A DNA stretch of 64,000 nt from DATLFA01 sp035525225 (GTDB lineage: Bacteria > Actinomycetota > Acidimicrobiia > Acidimicrobiales > WLNW01): contig DATLFA010000049.1 of assembly GCA_035525225.1 (NCBI GenBank), forward strand, positions 1 through 64,000, given 5' to 3'. The notes under the pieces were generated by a model. It was not told where the DNA came from, made no database searches, and saw only the letters and a list, made by a program, of their open reading frames with translations. Position numbers and translations under genes: made by a program. Shown here in pieces: positions 43,619-51,221 of the stretch. Positions within the stretch are counted from its first letter, which is position 1. Every line of letters starts with the position of its first letter.

Positions 43619-43720
43619 ATGGAAACCAACGAACGAGACGCGACGCCGCAGCACGAGCAACGGCGAGTGAGCGAGATCGCATCGGAGATCGCCGCTCGCG
43701 CGCAACGGCCGCGTGACTGA
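43619..43720 (+). CDS. Possible 33-residue ORF
   Basis: ATG 43619, with AAGGTGAG seven bases upstream, opens a 33-codon frame (ends EIASEIAARAQRPRD) that stops 15 bases before the META lipoprotein start. The sequence is charged and could form an amphipathic helix. There is no homology I can name; it may be a leader peptide or chance. The rest of 43434-43735 holds only the DosR-type box. Confidence 0.25.
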   Translation: METNERDATPQHEQRRVSEIASEIAARAQRPRD

Positions 43721-43735
43721 GTGCAGGGCACAACG

Positions 43736-44518
43736 ATGGCGCGCCTAAACCTCCGAATCATCGCGATCGCCGTGCTGAGCTTCGTGGCGATCGCCTGCGG
43801 CGACGACGCGGCGCAGGCGACTGGAACACTGCAAGGCCGCACGTTCTTGTCCGATGCGGTCACGGTGCGGAACGAACCGAAGACGCTCGTTGCCGGTACC
43901 CGAATCCGGCTCACCTTTCCGGCGAAAGACCGCATCACGGCAACCGCGGGTTGCAACATACTCAGCGGAGGCGTGCGCATCGCCGACAGTCGTGTGTTGG
44001 TCACTGATCTCGGCTCGACCGAGATGGGCTGCGACCCCGCTCGTCACCTCCAAGACGAATGGCTCGCAACAGTGCTCACCGCGCGGCCGTCGTATCGATT
44101 GGACGGATCGCGCCTGGTCCTCGAAACCGAGGACACAGTGGTGCAGTTACTCGACCGTGAAGTAGCTGACCCCGACCGGCCGCTGATACGGACCATCTGG
44201 ATGGTCGATGGGTTGATCAGCGGGACGACGGCGAGCTCGATTCCCTCAGGAACGTCCGCCACGGTCGTCTTCGACGCGAGCACAGTCCAGATCTCGATCG
44301 ATTCGTGCAACGAGAGCAGCGCGAAGGTGAAGATCGGATCTTCGACGATCGAGTTCGAGACGCTCGTGACGACCGACATCGCGTGCTCCGACGCGCCCGC
44401 CCGACTCGAGGCCGCCATCACCGCGGTGCTCAACGGCAAGGTCGACTACTCGATCGAAGCCGGGAGCCTACGGTTGACGCGATCGGGTGACGAGGGGCTG
44501 ACGCTGAAGGCCCGATGA
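43736..44518 (+). CDS. Lipoprotein with two META (DUF306) domains
   Basis: A 260-residue exported lipoprotein. The signal peptide ends in the lipobox VAIAC (Cys21). Two META-type repeats follow, each with the GCN-like core (TATAGCNILSGG near residue 62 and QISIDSCNESSAK near 187) and a C-terminal 'L' strand pattern. META domains occur in HslJ and other envelope stress proteins; the exact role is unknown. ATG 43736 gives a normal signal peptide; a GTG at 43721 would add five residues. Confidence 0.82.
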   Translation: MARLNLRIIAIAVLSFVAIACGDDAAQATGTLQGRTFLSDAVTVRNEPKTLVAGTRIRLTFPAKDRITATAGCNILSGGVRIADSRVLVTDLGSTEMGCDPARHLQDEWLATVLTARPSYRLDGSRLVLETEDTVVQLLDREVADPDRPLIRTIWMVDGLISGTTASSIPSGTSATVVFDASTVQISIDSCNESSAKVKIGSSTIEFETLVTTDIACSDAPARLEAAITAVLNGKVDYSIEAGSLRLTRSGDEGLTLKAR

Positions 44519-44586
44519 TACCCGGAGTTAGAACGATCGAACCGGTGACCATGATACCGCTCAGCACGGCCTCGACGAGGTCGCTA

Positions 44587-44600
44587 GGGACCAAGGTCAT
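44587..44600 (+). promoter_or_regulatory. DosR-type box, distal, upstream of the acs-like operon
   Basis: GGGAC-CAAG-GTCAT matches 8 of 10 half-site bases. It lies 44 bases, centre to centre, upstream of a second box. Confidence 0.45.
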
Positions 44601-44630
44601 CGGTCCGTGCTGCCAAGGCGCTCGACATTT

Positions 44631-44644
44631 GGGACCTTGGGCTC
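44631..44644 (+). promoter_or_regulatory. DosR-type box, proximal, of the acs-like operon
   Basis: GGGAC-CTTG-GGCTC matches 8 of 10. A GACGCT hexamer (44668-44673) begins 24 nt after the box ends, and the box centre is exactly 42.5 bases before the GTG at 44680, as expected if transcription starts on that G. Confidence 0.55.
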
Positions 44645-44679
44645 TGCCGAGATGTGCTCGGATCATCGACGCTCGCCTG

Positions 44680-46407
44680 GTGAACGTCGAACAAAGGGAG
44701 ACCGCTGACTTCTGGCTCGCGGCCGAGGCCGCGCTCGACGGTCTGCCCGACGGTGCCGGGTTGAACATCGCGTATGAATCGGTCGACCGCCATGTCGCCC
44801 ACGGCAACGGTGAGAGCACTGCCTTGCGCTGGCTGGGCAGGAGGGGTGATCGACGCGATTTCACCTATGAGCAACTACGAGACGACACGAATCGCTTCGC
44901 CAACCTGCTTGCTGGGCTCGGTGTGGCACAAGGCGAGCGGGTCTTCGTCCTCCTCGGGCGAGTGCCCGAACTCTACGTGTCGGTCCTCGGCGCGTTGAAG
45001 CACCGCGCGATGGTGTGCCCGCTGTTCTCCTCCTTCGGGCCCGAACCCATACAACAGCGTGTCAATCTGGGGGCCGCATCAGTCCTCGTCACGAACACGG
45101 CTCAGTACAGCCGCAAGGTTGCCCCGATTCGATCCCAATTGCCCACGCTTCGCTGTGTGGTGCTCGTCGGCGAGGATGCGCCCCACGACCCCGCGCTGGG
45201 CGTGCTGTCGTGGTCTCGGCTCATGGCCGACGCCTCGGTGCACTACCGCATTGGCGCTACGTCGGCGCAAGATCCCGCGCTTTTGCATTTCACGAGCGGG
45301 ACGACGGGCGCACCGAAAGGTGTCGTGCACGTACACGAAGCGGTGGTTGCGCACCACGCCACGGGCAGCCATGTGCTCGACATGCACCCGACGGACATCT
45401 TCTGGTGTACCGCAGATCCCGGATGGGTGACGGGGACGAGCTACGGCATCGTTTCGCCGCTCACGCACGGTGTGACCCTCATCGTCGACGAAGGAGAGTT
45501 CGACGTCGATCGCTGGTATCGCGTCCTCGACGAGCAGCGCGTCAACATCTGGTACACCGCGCCTACTGCCATCCGCATGTTGATGCGCGCCGGAACCGAT
45601 GCGGTCCGCGGTCACGACCTGTCAGCCCTGCGCGTCATCGCAAGTGTCGGTGAGCCGCTCAATCCCGAAGCGGTGATCTGGGGACGCGACGCGTACGGCA
45701 TCGACATCCTCGACAACTGGTGGCAGACCGAGACCGGTGGGATCATGATCGCCAACCGCCCTGGTTCGACGGTGAAACCGGGCTCGATGGGGATTCCCGT
45801 ACCAGGGGTCCAGGCGGCAATCCTGCGTCGCGATCCCCAGGGTCAGATCGCGTTGGTCGACGGTGAGCCCGTCCTCGAGGCGCCGGGAGTCGACGGCGAG
45901 TTGGCGCTGCGCGCGGGGTGGCCGTCGATGTTCCGCGCGTACCTCGACATGGAGGACCGCTACCGCAAGTCCTTCATCGGCTCGTGGTATCGGACCGGCG
46001 ATCTCGCCCGTGTCGATGATGATGGCTATTACTGGTTCGTCGGGAGGGCCGACGACGTGATCAAGTCCGCAGGCCACCTCATCGGTCCTTTCGAAGTCGA
46101 AAGTGCGCTGATGGAGCACCCGGCCATCGCAGAGGCGGGTGTCATCGGCATCCCCGACGCGGTGATTGGTGAAGTCGTCAAGGCATTCGTTGTGCTGAAG
46201 CCGGGCATCGTCGATGACGGGATCCTTCGTCGAGACCTCATGGCCCACGCCCGTCGCAGGCTCGGGCCGGCGATCGCCCCCCGTGAGATCGTGGTGCGTG
46301 ACGATCTGCCTCGCACTCGCAGCGGCAAGATCATGCGGCGTCTCCTGAAGGCGCGAGAGTTGGGGTTGCCCGAAGGCGATCTCAGCACCTTGGAGTCCGG
46401 ACAATGA
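44680..46407 (+). CDS. Acetyl-CoA synthetase-like acyl-CoA ligase
   Basis: A 575-residue AMP-forming ligase. It has LHFTSGTTGAPKG near residue 204, the acetyl-CoA-synthetase signature WWQTETG near 347, YRTGD near 435, AGHLIGPFEVES near 464 and catalytic Lys in RTRSGKIMRR near 548. WWQTETG points to short acids such as acetate or propionate. The GTG start is inferred from the promoter, since the DosR-type box and -10 place the transcript start there. It is the first gene of a five-gene operon with E1-alpha, E1-beta, E2 and an acyl carrier protein. Confidence 0.88.
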   Translation: MNVEQRETADFWLAAEAALDGLPDGAGLNIAYESVDRHVAHGNGESTALRWLGRRGDRRDFTYEQLRDDTNRFANLLAGLGVAQGERVFVLLGRVPELYVSVLGALKHRAMVCPLFSSFGPEPIQQRVNLGAASVLVTNTAQYSRKVAPIRSQLPTLRCVVLVGEDAPHDPALGVLSWSRLMADASVHYRIGATSAQDPALLHFTSGTTGAPKGVVHVHEAVVAHHATGSHVLDMHPTDIFWCTADPGWVTGTSYGIVSPLTHGVTLIVDEGEFDVDRWYRVLDEQRVNIWYTAPTAIRMLMRAGTDAVRGHDLSALRVIASVGEPLNPEAVIWGRDAYGIDILDNWWQTETGGIMIANRPGSTVKPGSMGIPVPGVQAAILRRDPQGQIALVDGEPVLEAPGVDGELALRAGWPSMFRAYLDMEDRYRKSFIGSWYRTGDLARVDDDGYYWFVGRADDVIKSAGHLIGPFEVESALMEHPAIAEAGVIGIPDAVIGEVVKAFVVLKPGIVDDGILRRDLMAHARRRLGPAIAPREIVVRDDLPRTRSGKIMRRLLKARELGLPEGDLSTLESGQ

Positions 46408-47375
46408 CCCTCGATCGTTCGCTCGCACTCGCACTCCTTCGCGACATGTTGTTGATCCGGCGATTCGAGGAGCGCTGCGTGGAGCTGTACAGCACGGCGC
46501 AGATTCGCGGCTTCCTCCATCTCTACATCGGCGAGGAAGCGGCGGCGACAGGGGTCCTCCACACCCTCGAACCCGCGGACGCCGTGGTTGCGACGTATCG
46601 CGAGCACGGCCACGCATTGCTGCGCGGAATACCGGCCACCCGCATCATGGCCGAGATGTTCGGCATGGTCGAGGGATGCAGCCGTGGTCGGGGCGGATCC
46701 ATGCACCTATTCGACAAAACGACCCGCTTTTACGGCGGCAACGCGATCGTGGGTGGTGGGCTGCCGATTGCCGTCGGCCTGGCCCTCGCCGATCGGATGC
46801 AGGCCCGGGCCAATGTCACGGCGTGCTTTTTTGGCGAAGGAGCCGTCGCAGAAGGAGAGTTTCACGAGTCGATGAACCTCGCCGCGCTCTGGCGCTTGCC
46901 GGTGCTCTTCTGCTGCGAGAACAACCTCTACGCGATGGGTACCGCCCTCGACCGATCCGAGTCCGAAACGAATCTCACCGTCAAGGCGGCATCGTACGAG
47001 ATGCCCGCGTGGTCGGTCGACGGGATGGACGTCGAGGCGGTCTTGGATGCCGCGTCGCGCGCCGCTCAGATGATCCGCGGCGGAAGCGGACCGGTCTTCC
47101 TCGAATTGCGCACCTATCGCTTCCGCGCGCATTCGATGTACGACCCAGAGCTCTACCGCGACAAGGACGAGGTCGAGAAGTGGAAGCAGCGCGACCCGAT
47201 CAACCGGTTCTTGCTTCGCGGACAAGCCGCGGACTTGCTCCAGCCAGCCGATCTCGAGAACACCGACCGTGAAGTCTGCGAAGTGGTCGATGCGGCGGTG
47301 GCCTTCGCTCGAGGCGGCACTCCGGAACCAATCGAAGATCTCACACGATTCGTGGTCAGCGAGGCGACGACGTGA
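46404..47375 (+). CDS. 2-Oxoacid dehydrogenase E1 alpha subunit
   Basis: A 323-residue thiamine-diphosphate enzyme subunit (PdhA/AcoA type). The ThDP motif is FFGEGAVAEGEFHESMNLA near residues 140-158, followed by the ENN that closes it near 173. RGRGGSMHLFD near 92 and the phosphorylation-loop region RFRAHSMYDPELYR near 235 are also typical. It decarboxylates a 2-oxoacid such as pyruvate or acetoin. ATGA overlap with the ligase gene upstream and GTGA overlap with E1-beta downstream. Confidence 0.9.
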   Translation: MTLDRSLALALLRDMLLIRRFEERCVELYSTAQIRGFLHLYIGEEAAATGVLHTLEPADAVVATYREHGHALLRGIPATRIMAEMFGMVEGCSRGRGGSMHLFDKTTRFYGGNAIVGGGLPIAVGLALADRMQARANVTACFFGEGAVAEGEFHESMNLAALWRLPVLFCCENNLYAMGTALDRSESETNLTVKAASYEMPAWSVDGMDVEAVLDAASRAAQMIRGGSGPVFLELRTYRFRAHSMYDPELYRDKDEVEKWKQRDPINRFLLRGQAADLLQPADLENTDREVCEVVDAAVAFARGGTPEPIEDLTRFVVSEATT

Positions 47376-48388
47376 CCGCAAAGGCAAACAAGACAACCGC
47401 ATCGACCGAACCAGGGCGCACGATCACCTATCGGGAGGCCCTGGGCCTCGCCATGTCCGAGGCGATGCGGGCGGACGAGCGCGTATTCTTGATGGGAGAA
47501 GACGTCGGCCGCTACGGCGGATCGTTCGCCGTGAGTAGAGGGATGCTCGACGAGTTCGGACCCGCGCGAGTCCGCGACACGCCTTTGTCCGAGTCGGCAT
47601 TCGTTGGGGCTGGCATCGGGGCTGCGCTCGGAGGCATGCGTCCTATCGTCGAGATCATGACCGTCAACTTCAGCTTGTTGGCCCTCGACCAGATCGTGAA
47701 CAACGCCGCAACACTCCTGCACATGTCTGGGGGGCAATTCAACGTTCCGTTGGTGATCCGCATGACCACCGGAGCGGGCCGGCAGTTGGCGGCGCAGCAT
47801 TCCCACAGTTTCGAAGGTTGGTATGCCCACGTGCCGGGGTTGCGGGTGGTCACGCCCGCCACGATCCCCGACGCGTACGGCATGGTGCTGGCGGCGTTGC
47901 GTGAATCCGATCCCGTACTCATCTTCGAGCACGGCGGGCTCTACAATTCGACGGGCGTCCTGCCAATCGGCGCCGGGATCGTGGCACTCGAAGGGGCCGC
48001 CATCCGCCGCAGCGGTTCCGACCTCTCCATCTTCTGTTACGGAGGGATGGTGTCGCGCTCGCTGGCAGCAGCGGATCAACTTTCCCACGACGGCATCAAC
48101 GCAGAGGTGGTCGACTTGCGGTCGCTTCGCCCTCTCGACGACCGCACCATCATCGAGTCGGTCGGGCGTACCCATCGCGCGCTGATCATCGACGAAGGCT
48201 GGCGAGCGGGCGGGATCAACGCCGAAGTCGCGATGCGCATCGTCGAAGGGGCCTTTTTCGAACTCGACGCGCCGATCGGACGAGTGTGCGCGGAAGAGGT
48301 GCCGATCCCCTACGCCAAGCACCTCGAAGACGCGGCGATCCCGTCGGTCGAGCGCATCATGGCCGGTGCGCGCCGCGTGATCGGCTGA
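47372..48388 (+). CDS. 2-Oxoacid dehydrogenase E1 beta subunit
   Basis: A 338-residue transketolase-like E1 beta subunit. Landmarks are TYREALGLAMSEAMRADERVF near residues 15-35, GEDVGRYGG near 38, DTPLSESAFVG near 68, RMTTGAGRQLAAQHSH near 130 and LRSLRPLDDRTI near 250. It forms the alpha2-beta2 E1 with the upstream gene. The GTG start overlaps the preceding TGA. Confidence 0.9.
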   Translation: MTAKANKTTASTEPGRTITYREALGLAMSEAMRADERVFLMGEDVGRYGGSFAVSRGMLDEFGPARVRDTPLSESAFVGAGIGAALGGMRPIVEIMTVNFSLLALDQIVNNAATLLHMSGGQFNVPLVIRMTTGAGRQLAAQHSHSFEGWYAHVPGLRVVTPATIPDAYGMVLAALRESDPVLIFEHGGLYNSTGVLPIGAGIVALEGAAIRRSGSDLSIFCYGGMVSRSLAAADQLSHDGINAEVVDLRSLRPLDDRTIIESVGRTHRALIIDEGWRAGGINAEVAMRIVEGAFFELDAPIGRVCAEEVPIPYAKHLEDAAIPSVERIMAGARRVIG

Positions 48389-48390
48389 TC

Positions 48391-49698
48391 ATGTCGGAGT
48401 TCTGTATGCCGTCGCTCGGTGCTGACATGGAGAGCGGCACCATCGTGGAATGGCGGGTTGCGCCGGGCGACGCGGTGACCCGTGGCCAGATCGTGGCCGA
48501 GGTCGAGACCGAGAAGGCGAACATCGAGATCGAGATCTTTCAGACAGGTCGCATCGGCGAGCTACTCGTACCGGTCGGCGTCGAAGTCGCTGTCGGCACT
48601 CCTCTCGCCACCGTCCTGTCTCGGGACGGCCAACCTGCCCCTTCCAGCGACGCTGTTGTCCCGCCGTCCCCCACAGCTCCTCCTACTGCCGCACCGGCGG
48701 CACCGCCGCCACACGGCCGCGTGATCTCGCCGCTCGTGCGCCGCCTTGCGGACAAGTTGCACGTCGACCTCGACACCGTCGAACCGACGGGGCCGGCTTC
48801 GACGATCACGCGTTCCGATGTCGAACGCGCCGCGGAGAGTCGACAAGACGCAACCCCTCGTCAGACCTCAGCCGTTCCGTCGCGTCCGCGTGTCTCGCCG
48901 AGAGCACGCAAGCGTGCCGCTGAACTGGGCATCGACCTCGCCTCGATCACACCCCGACACGCGGAGGCACCGATAACCGCCGCCGATCTGCCCGCCGCAG
49001 CAGCACCGCCATCGATCGCTACCGCGCCCGCGACGCACAAGGGCCTATCCGCTGCAGTCGGACGACTCATGGAGAGATCCAAGCGCGAGATCCCCCATTA
49101 CTACGTGAGTGACGACATCGACATGACAACATCGCTCAACTGGCTCGAGCAAGCCAACGCCACTCGGTCGGTACAAGAGCGCATGCTTCCGGCTGCTCTC
49201 ATGCTTCGCGCGGTCGTCATCGCCGCACAAGAGGCACGCGAGATGAACGGCCACTTCGTCGACGGAGCGTTCGGTGCGAGCGACGCGGTTCACCTCGGCG
49301 TGGCGGTATCACTGCGCAACGGCGGCCTCATCGCCCCGGTGATCCGCGACGCACAGACGCTCGACCTCTCGGCATTGATGGCCGCTCTGCGCGAGATGGT
49401 GGCCCGTACGCGCTCAGGCACCCTGCGCAGCACCGATGTCGAAGCTGCGACGATCACCGTCACCAACCTCGGTGACCGTGGAGCCGGCGCCGTGTTCGGC
49501 GTGATCATCCCGCCCCAAGTCGCCATCGTGGGTTTCGGACGCGTGAGCGAACGGCCGTGGGCCGCCGGCGGCATGGTCGGCGCCCGACCGGTCGTCACCG
49601 TGTCGCTGTCGGCGGATCACCGCGTGAGCCATGGGCACAGCGGTGCGCGGTTCTTGAACATTGTTGCAAGATGTTTGTCGAAACCGGAGGAACTCTGA
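48391..49698 (+). CDS. E2 acyltransferase of a 2-oxoacid dehydrogenase, altered active site
   Basis: A 435-residue E2. An N-terminal lipoyl domain (VETEKANIEIE, lipoyl Lys near residue 42) is followed by a Pro/Ala linker, two peripheral-subunit-binding segments (ISPLVRRLADKLHVDLDTV near 112, VSPRARKRAAELGIDL near 170) and the catalytic domain. The active-site motif near 410 reads ADHRVSHGHSG, where E2 enzymes normally have DHRxxDG. The His is kept but the Asp is His. Its stop and the ACP start overlap as TGATG. No E3 gene is present in the window. Confidence 0.88.
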   Translation: MSEFCMPSLGADMESGTIVEWRVAPGDAVTRGQIVAEVETEKANIEIEIFQTGRIGELLVPVGVEVAVGTPLATVLSRDGQPAPSSDAVVPPSPTAPPTAAPAAPPPHGRVISPLVRRLADKLHVDLDTVEPTGPASTITRSDVERAAESRQDATPRQTSAVPSRPRVSPRARKRAAELGIDLASITPRHAEAPITAADLPAAAAPPSIATAPATHKGLSAAVGRLMERSKREIPHYYVSDDIDMTTSLNWLEQANATRSVQERMLPAALMLRAVVIAAQEAREMNGHFVDGAFGASDAVHLGVAVSLRNGGLIAPVIRDAQTLDLSALMAALREMVARTRSGTLRSTDVEAATITVTNLGDRGAGAVFGVIIPPQVAIVGFGRVSERPWAAGGMVGARPVVTVSLSADHRVSHGHSGARFLNIVARCLSKPEEL

Positions 49699-49961
49699 TG
49701 AGTGGATCATCGACTGAACTCGACGCACTCGTGCGCGGCATCCTGAGCGACATCGCTCCTGACGTGGACATCGCGGGCCTACGCGCCGAAGACGACATGA
49801 GGGACTCACTCGATATCGACTCTGTCGATTTCCTGAATTTCGTCGCGGCGCTACACGAGCAAACGGGCGTCGACATACCCGAGCGCGATTACCCGATGGT
49901 GAGCACTATCTCCCGCTGCGTCGACTACCTGACCAACGCCGCACGTGACCTTCGCCGATAG
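49698..49961 (+). CDS. Acyl carrier protein
   Basis: An 87-residue ACP. The phosphopantetheine attachment motif is DIDSVDF with Ser42, followed by FLNFVAALHEQTGVDIPERDY and a last helix CVDYLTNAA. CCGGAGG precedes the ATG, which overlaps the E2 stop. ACPs are not part of standard pyruvate or acetoin dehydrogenase operons. Here the E2 may pass its acyl group to this carrier, or the ACP may act with the ligase at the head of the operon (both inference). It ends four bases before the convergent USP gene. Confidence 0.88.
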   Translation: MSGSSTELDALVRGILSDIAPDVDIAGLRAEDDMRDSLDIDSVDFLNFVAALHEQTGVDIPERDYPMVSTISRCVDYLTNAARDLRR

Positions 49962-49964
49962 GCG

Positions 49965-50849
49965 TCAGACATCAGGGATCACCGCGAGCGGGCATGGTGT
50001 GTGATGGGCTACCGCCGTCGCCACCGAGCCCAACAACAGGCCGACAAAACCTTCGTGGCCCCGAGCGCCGACGACCAGCAGATCAGTATGGCGGCCTTCC
50101 TCCAGCAACACCTGTGCCGGTGGTCCCTCCCGAACGACGGCCTCGAAACGAACGTCGCTCGGCAGTGCGGATTCGGCGAGGAACCCCTGGAGTTCTTCGA
50201 CCGCGGCATCCGAGATCAGCTCGGGCCGCGGCACACCCGTTCCGAGTGGCGTCGCGGCCAGCGCGACGGGCGGATACCGCCACACGTAGACTGCGCGCAC
50301 GGTGGCGCCAGATCCGCGTGCAAACCGCGCCGCCCATTGCAACGCGGAAATCGAGTTCGCGGAACCATCGACACCGACCACTATCGAATTCGTCGCGGAC
50401 GACGCCGTTCGGTCTTCCTCCGAGACGCGAGGCACCACCACCGTCGGGCACTGCGCGTGGGCGACGACCTGGTTGCTCACCGAACCGAGCAACAAGCCCT
50501 TGAATCCGCCGACACCGCGCGACCCGACGACCAACATGTCGGCGGCAACCCCTTCGGCGATGAGCACCGACGCTGCGGAGCCACACACCACACGCTGCTC
50601 GATTTCGGTGGTTCCCCGTTCGGCTTCAACTGCAGCCACCGCAGCCTGGAGTTCAGCCCTGGTGATCTCGGTCAGATCCATTGGTAGGTCGTAGCCTGCG
50701 AACCAAGGGCTCGGCGCCGGAACAGAGGAAAGCCATGTGGACACCGCGACGATCTTCGAACCCGGTTCATGATGGGCCGCTCTACAGGCCCAGGCGAGCG
50801 CGGCCTTGGCACCTTCTGACCCGTCGATTCCTACCACGATCGTGGCCAT
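49965..50849 (-). CDS. Tandem universal stress protein
   Basis: A 294-residue protein of two USP domains (about residues 1-143 and 150-294). Each has the ATP-binding signature, GSRGVGGFKGLLLGSVS near 116 and GARGHEGFVGLLLGSVA near 265, and the VGIDGS/VGVDGS start. Two-domain ATP-binding USPs such as Rv2005c and Rv2623 are core members of the DosR regulon in mycobacteria. GAGGAGGAG precedes ATG 50849. A DosR-type box with a GATCGT -10 lies upstream. Confidence 0.9.
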   Translation of the reverse strand: MATIVVGIDGSEGAKAALAWACRAAHHEPGSKIVAVSTWLSSVPAPSPWFAGYDLPMDLTEITRAELQAAVAAVEAERGTTEIEQRVVCGSAASVLIAEGVAADMLVVGSRGVGGFKGLLLGSVSNQVVAHAQCPTVVVPRVSEEDRTASSATNSIVVGVDGSANSISALQWAARFARGSGATVRAVYVWRYPPVALAATPLGTGVPRPELISDAAVEELQGFLAESALPSDVRFEAVVREGPPAQVLLEEGRHTDLLVVGARGHEGFVGLLLGSVATAVAHHTPCPLAVIPDV

Positions 50850-50907
50850 GGCTCCTCCTCGGTTCGCAACGTGACTCGACGATCGTCGATGAAGGCCACG
50901 ACGGCAA

Positions 50908-50921
50908 GGGTCGAAGGTCCG
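50908..50921 (-). promoter_or_regulatory. DosR-type box upstream of the tandem USP gene
   Basis: GGGTC-GAAG-GTCCG, 8 of 10 matches. On the minus strand GATCGT (50884-50879) begins 24 nt after the box, predicting a start near 50872 and a 23-base leader with a good ribosome site. Confidence 0.5.
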
Positions 50922-50944
50922 CGGCGGCGGCTCGCCGCCATGAA

Positions 50945-50958
50945 AGGACCTTTTCCCC
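50945..50958 (+). promoter_or_regulatory. Weak DosR-type box upstream of the 59-residue ORF
   Basis: AGGAC-CTTT-TCCCC, 7 of 10 matches. CAGAAT (50982-50987) begins 24 nt after it, predicting a start near 50994. Weak alone; supported by the spacing. Confidence 0.35.
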
Positions 50959-51019
50959 TCGTATTCGCGGAACGGATGGCGCAGAATGAAGGGCGAAGAC
51001 AGTCGGAAGGGGGTCCGAA

Positions 51020-51199
51020 ATGAAGGGCCTACTCGAAGACAAGCACGCCGAACTCGAACAAGCCGGGGACACCGCGGGCGAGATCGAGCTGGTGTTGGAT
51101 CACGAAGCGGATCTCCGGGACTTGGTGGCACGGTGCCGCGAACTGCTGGCGCGGCGTCGGCCGCCGGCGGACTGCCCTCCTGGCCATTGGTTGGGATGA
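51020..51199 (+). CDS. 59-residue acidic/basic protein, unknown
   Basis: ATG 51020, eight bases after GGAAGGGGG, opens a 59-codon frame with normal codon use: an acidic N-terminal half (LLEDKHAELEQAGDTAGEIEL) and a basic Cys-containing end (CRELLARRRPP, DCPPGHW). It lies between the USP gene and the kinase-like gene inside the hypoxia island, with a weak DosR-type box and -10 upstream. I do not recognise it. No antisense gene explains the open frame. Confidence 0.55.
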   Translation: MKGLLEDKHAELEQAGDTAGEIELVLDHEADLRDLVARCRELLARRRPPADCPPGHWLG

Positions 51200-51221
51200 A
51201 TGCGCCCCGCCAGCTAGCACC

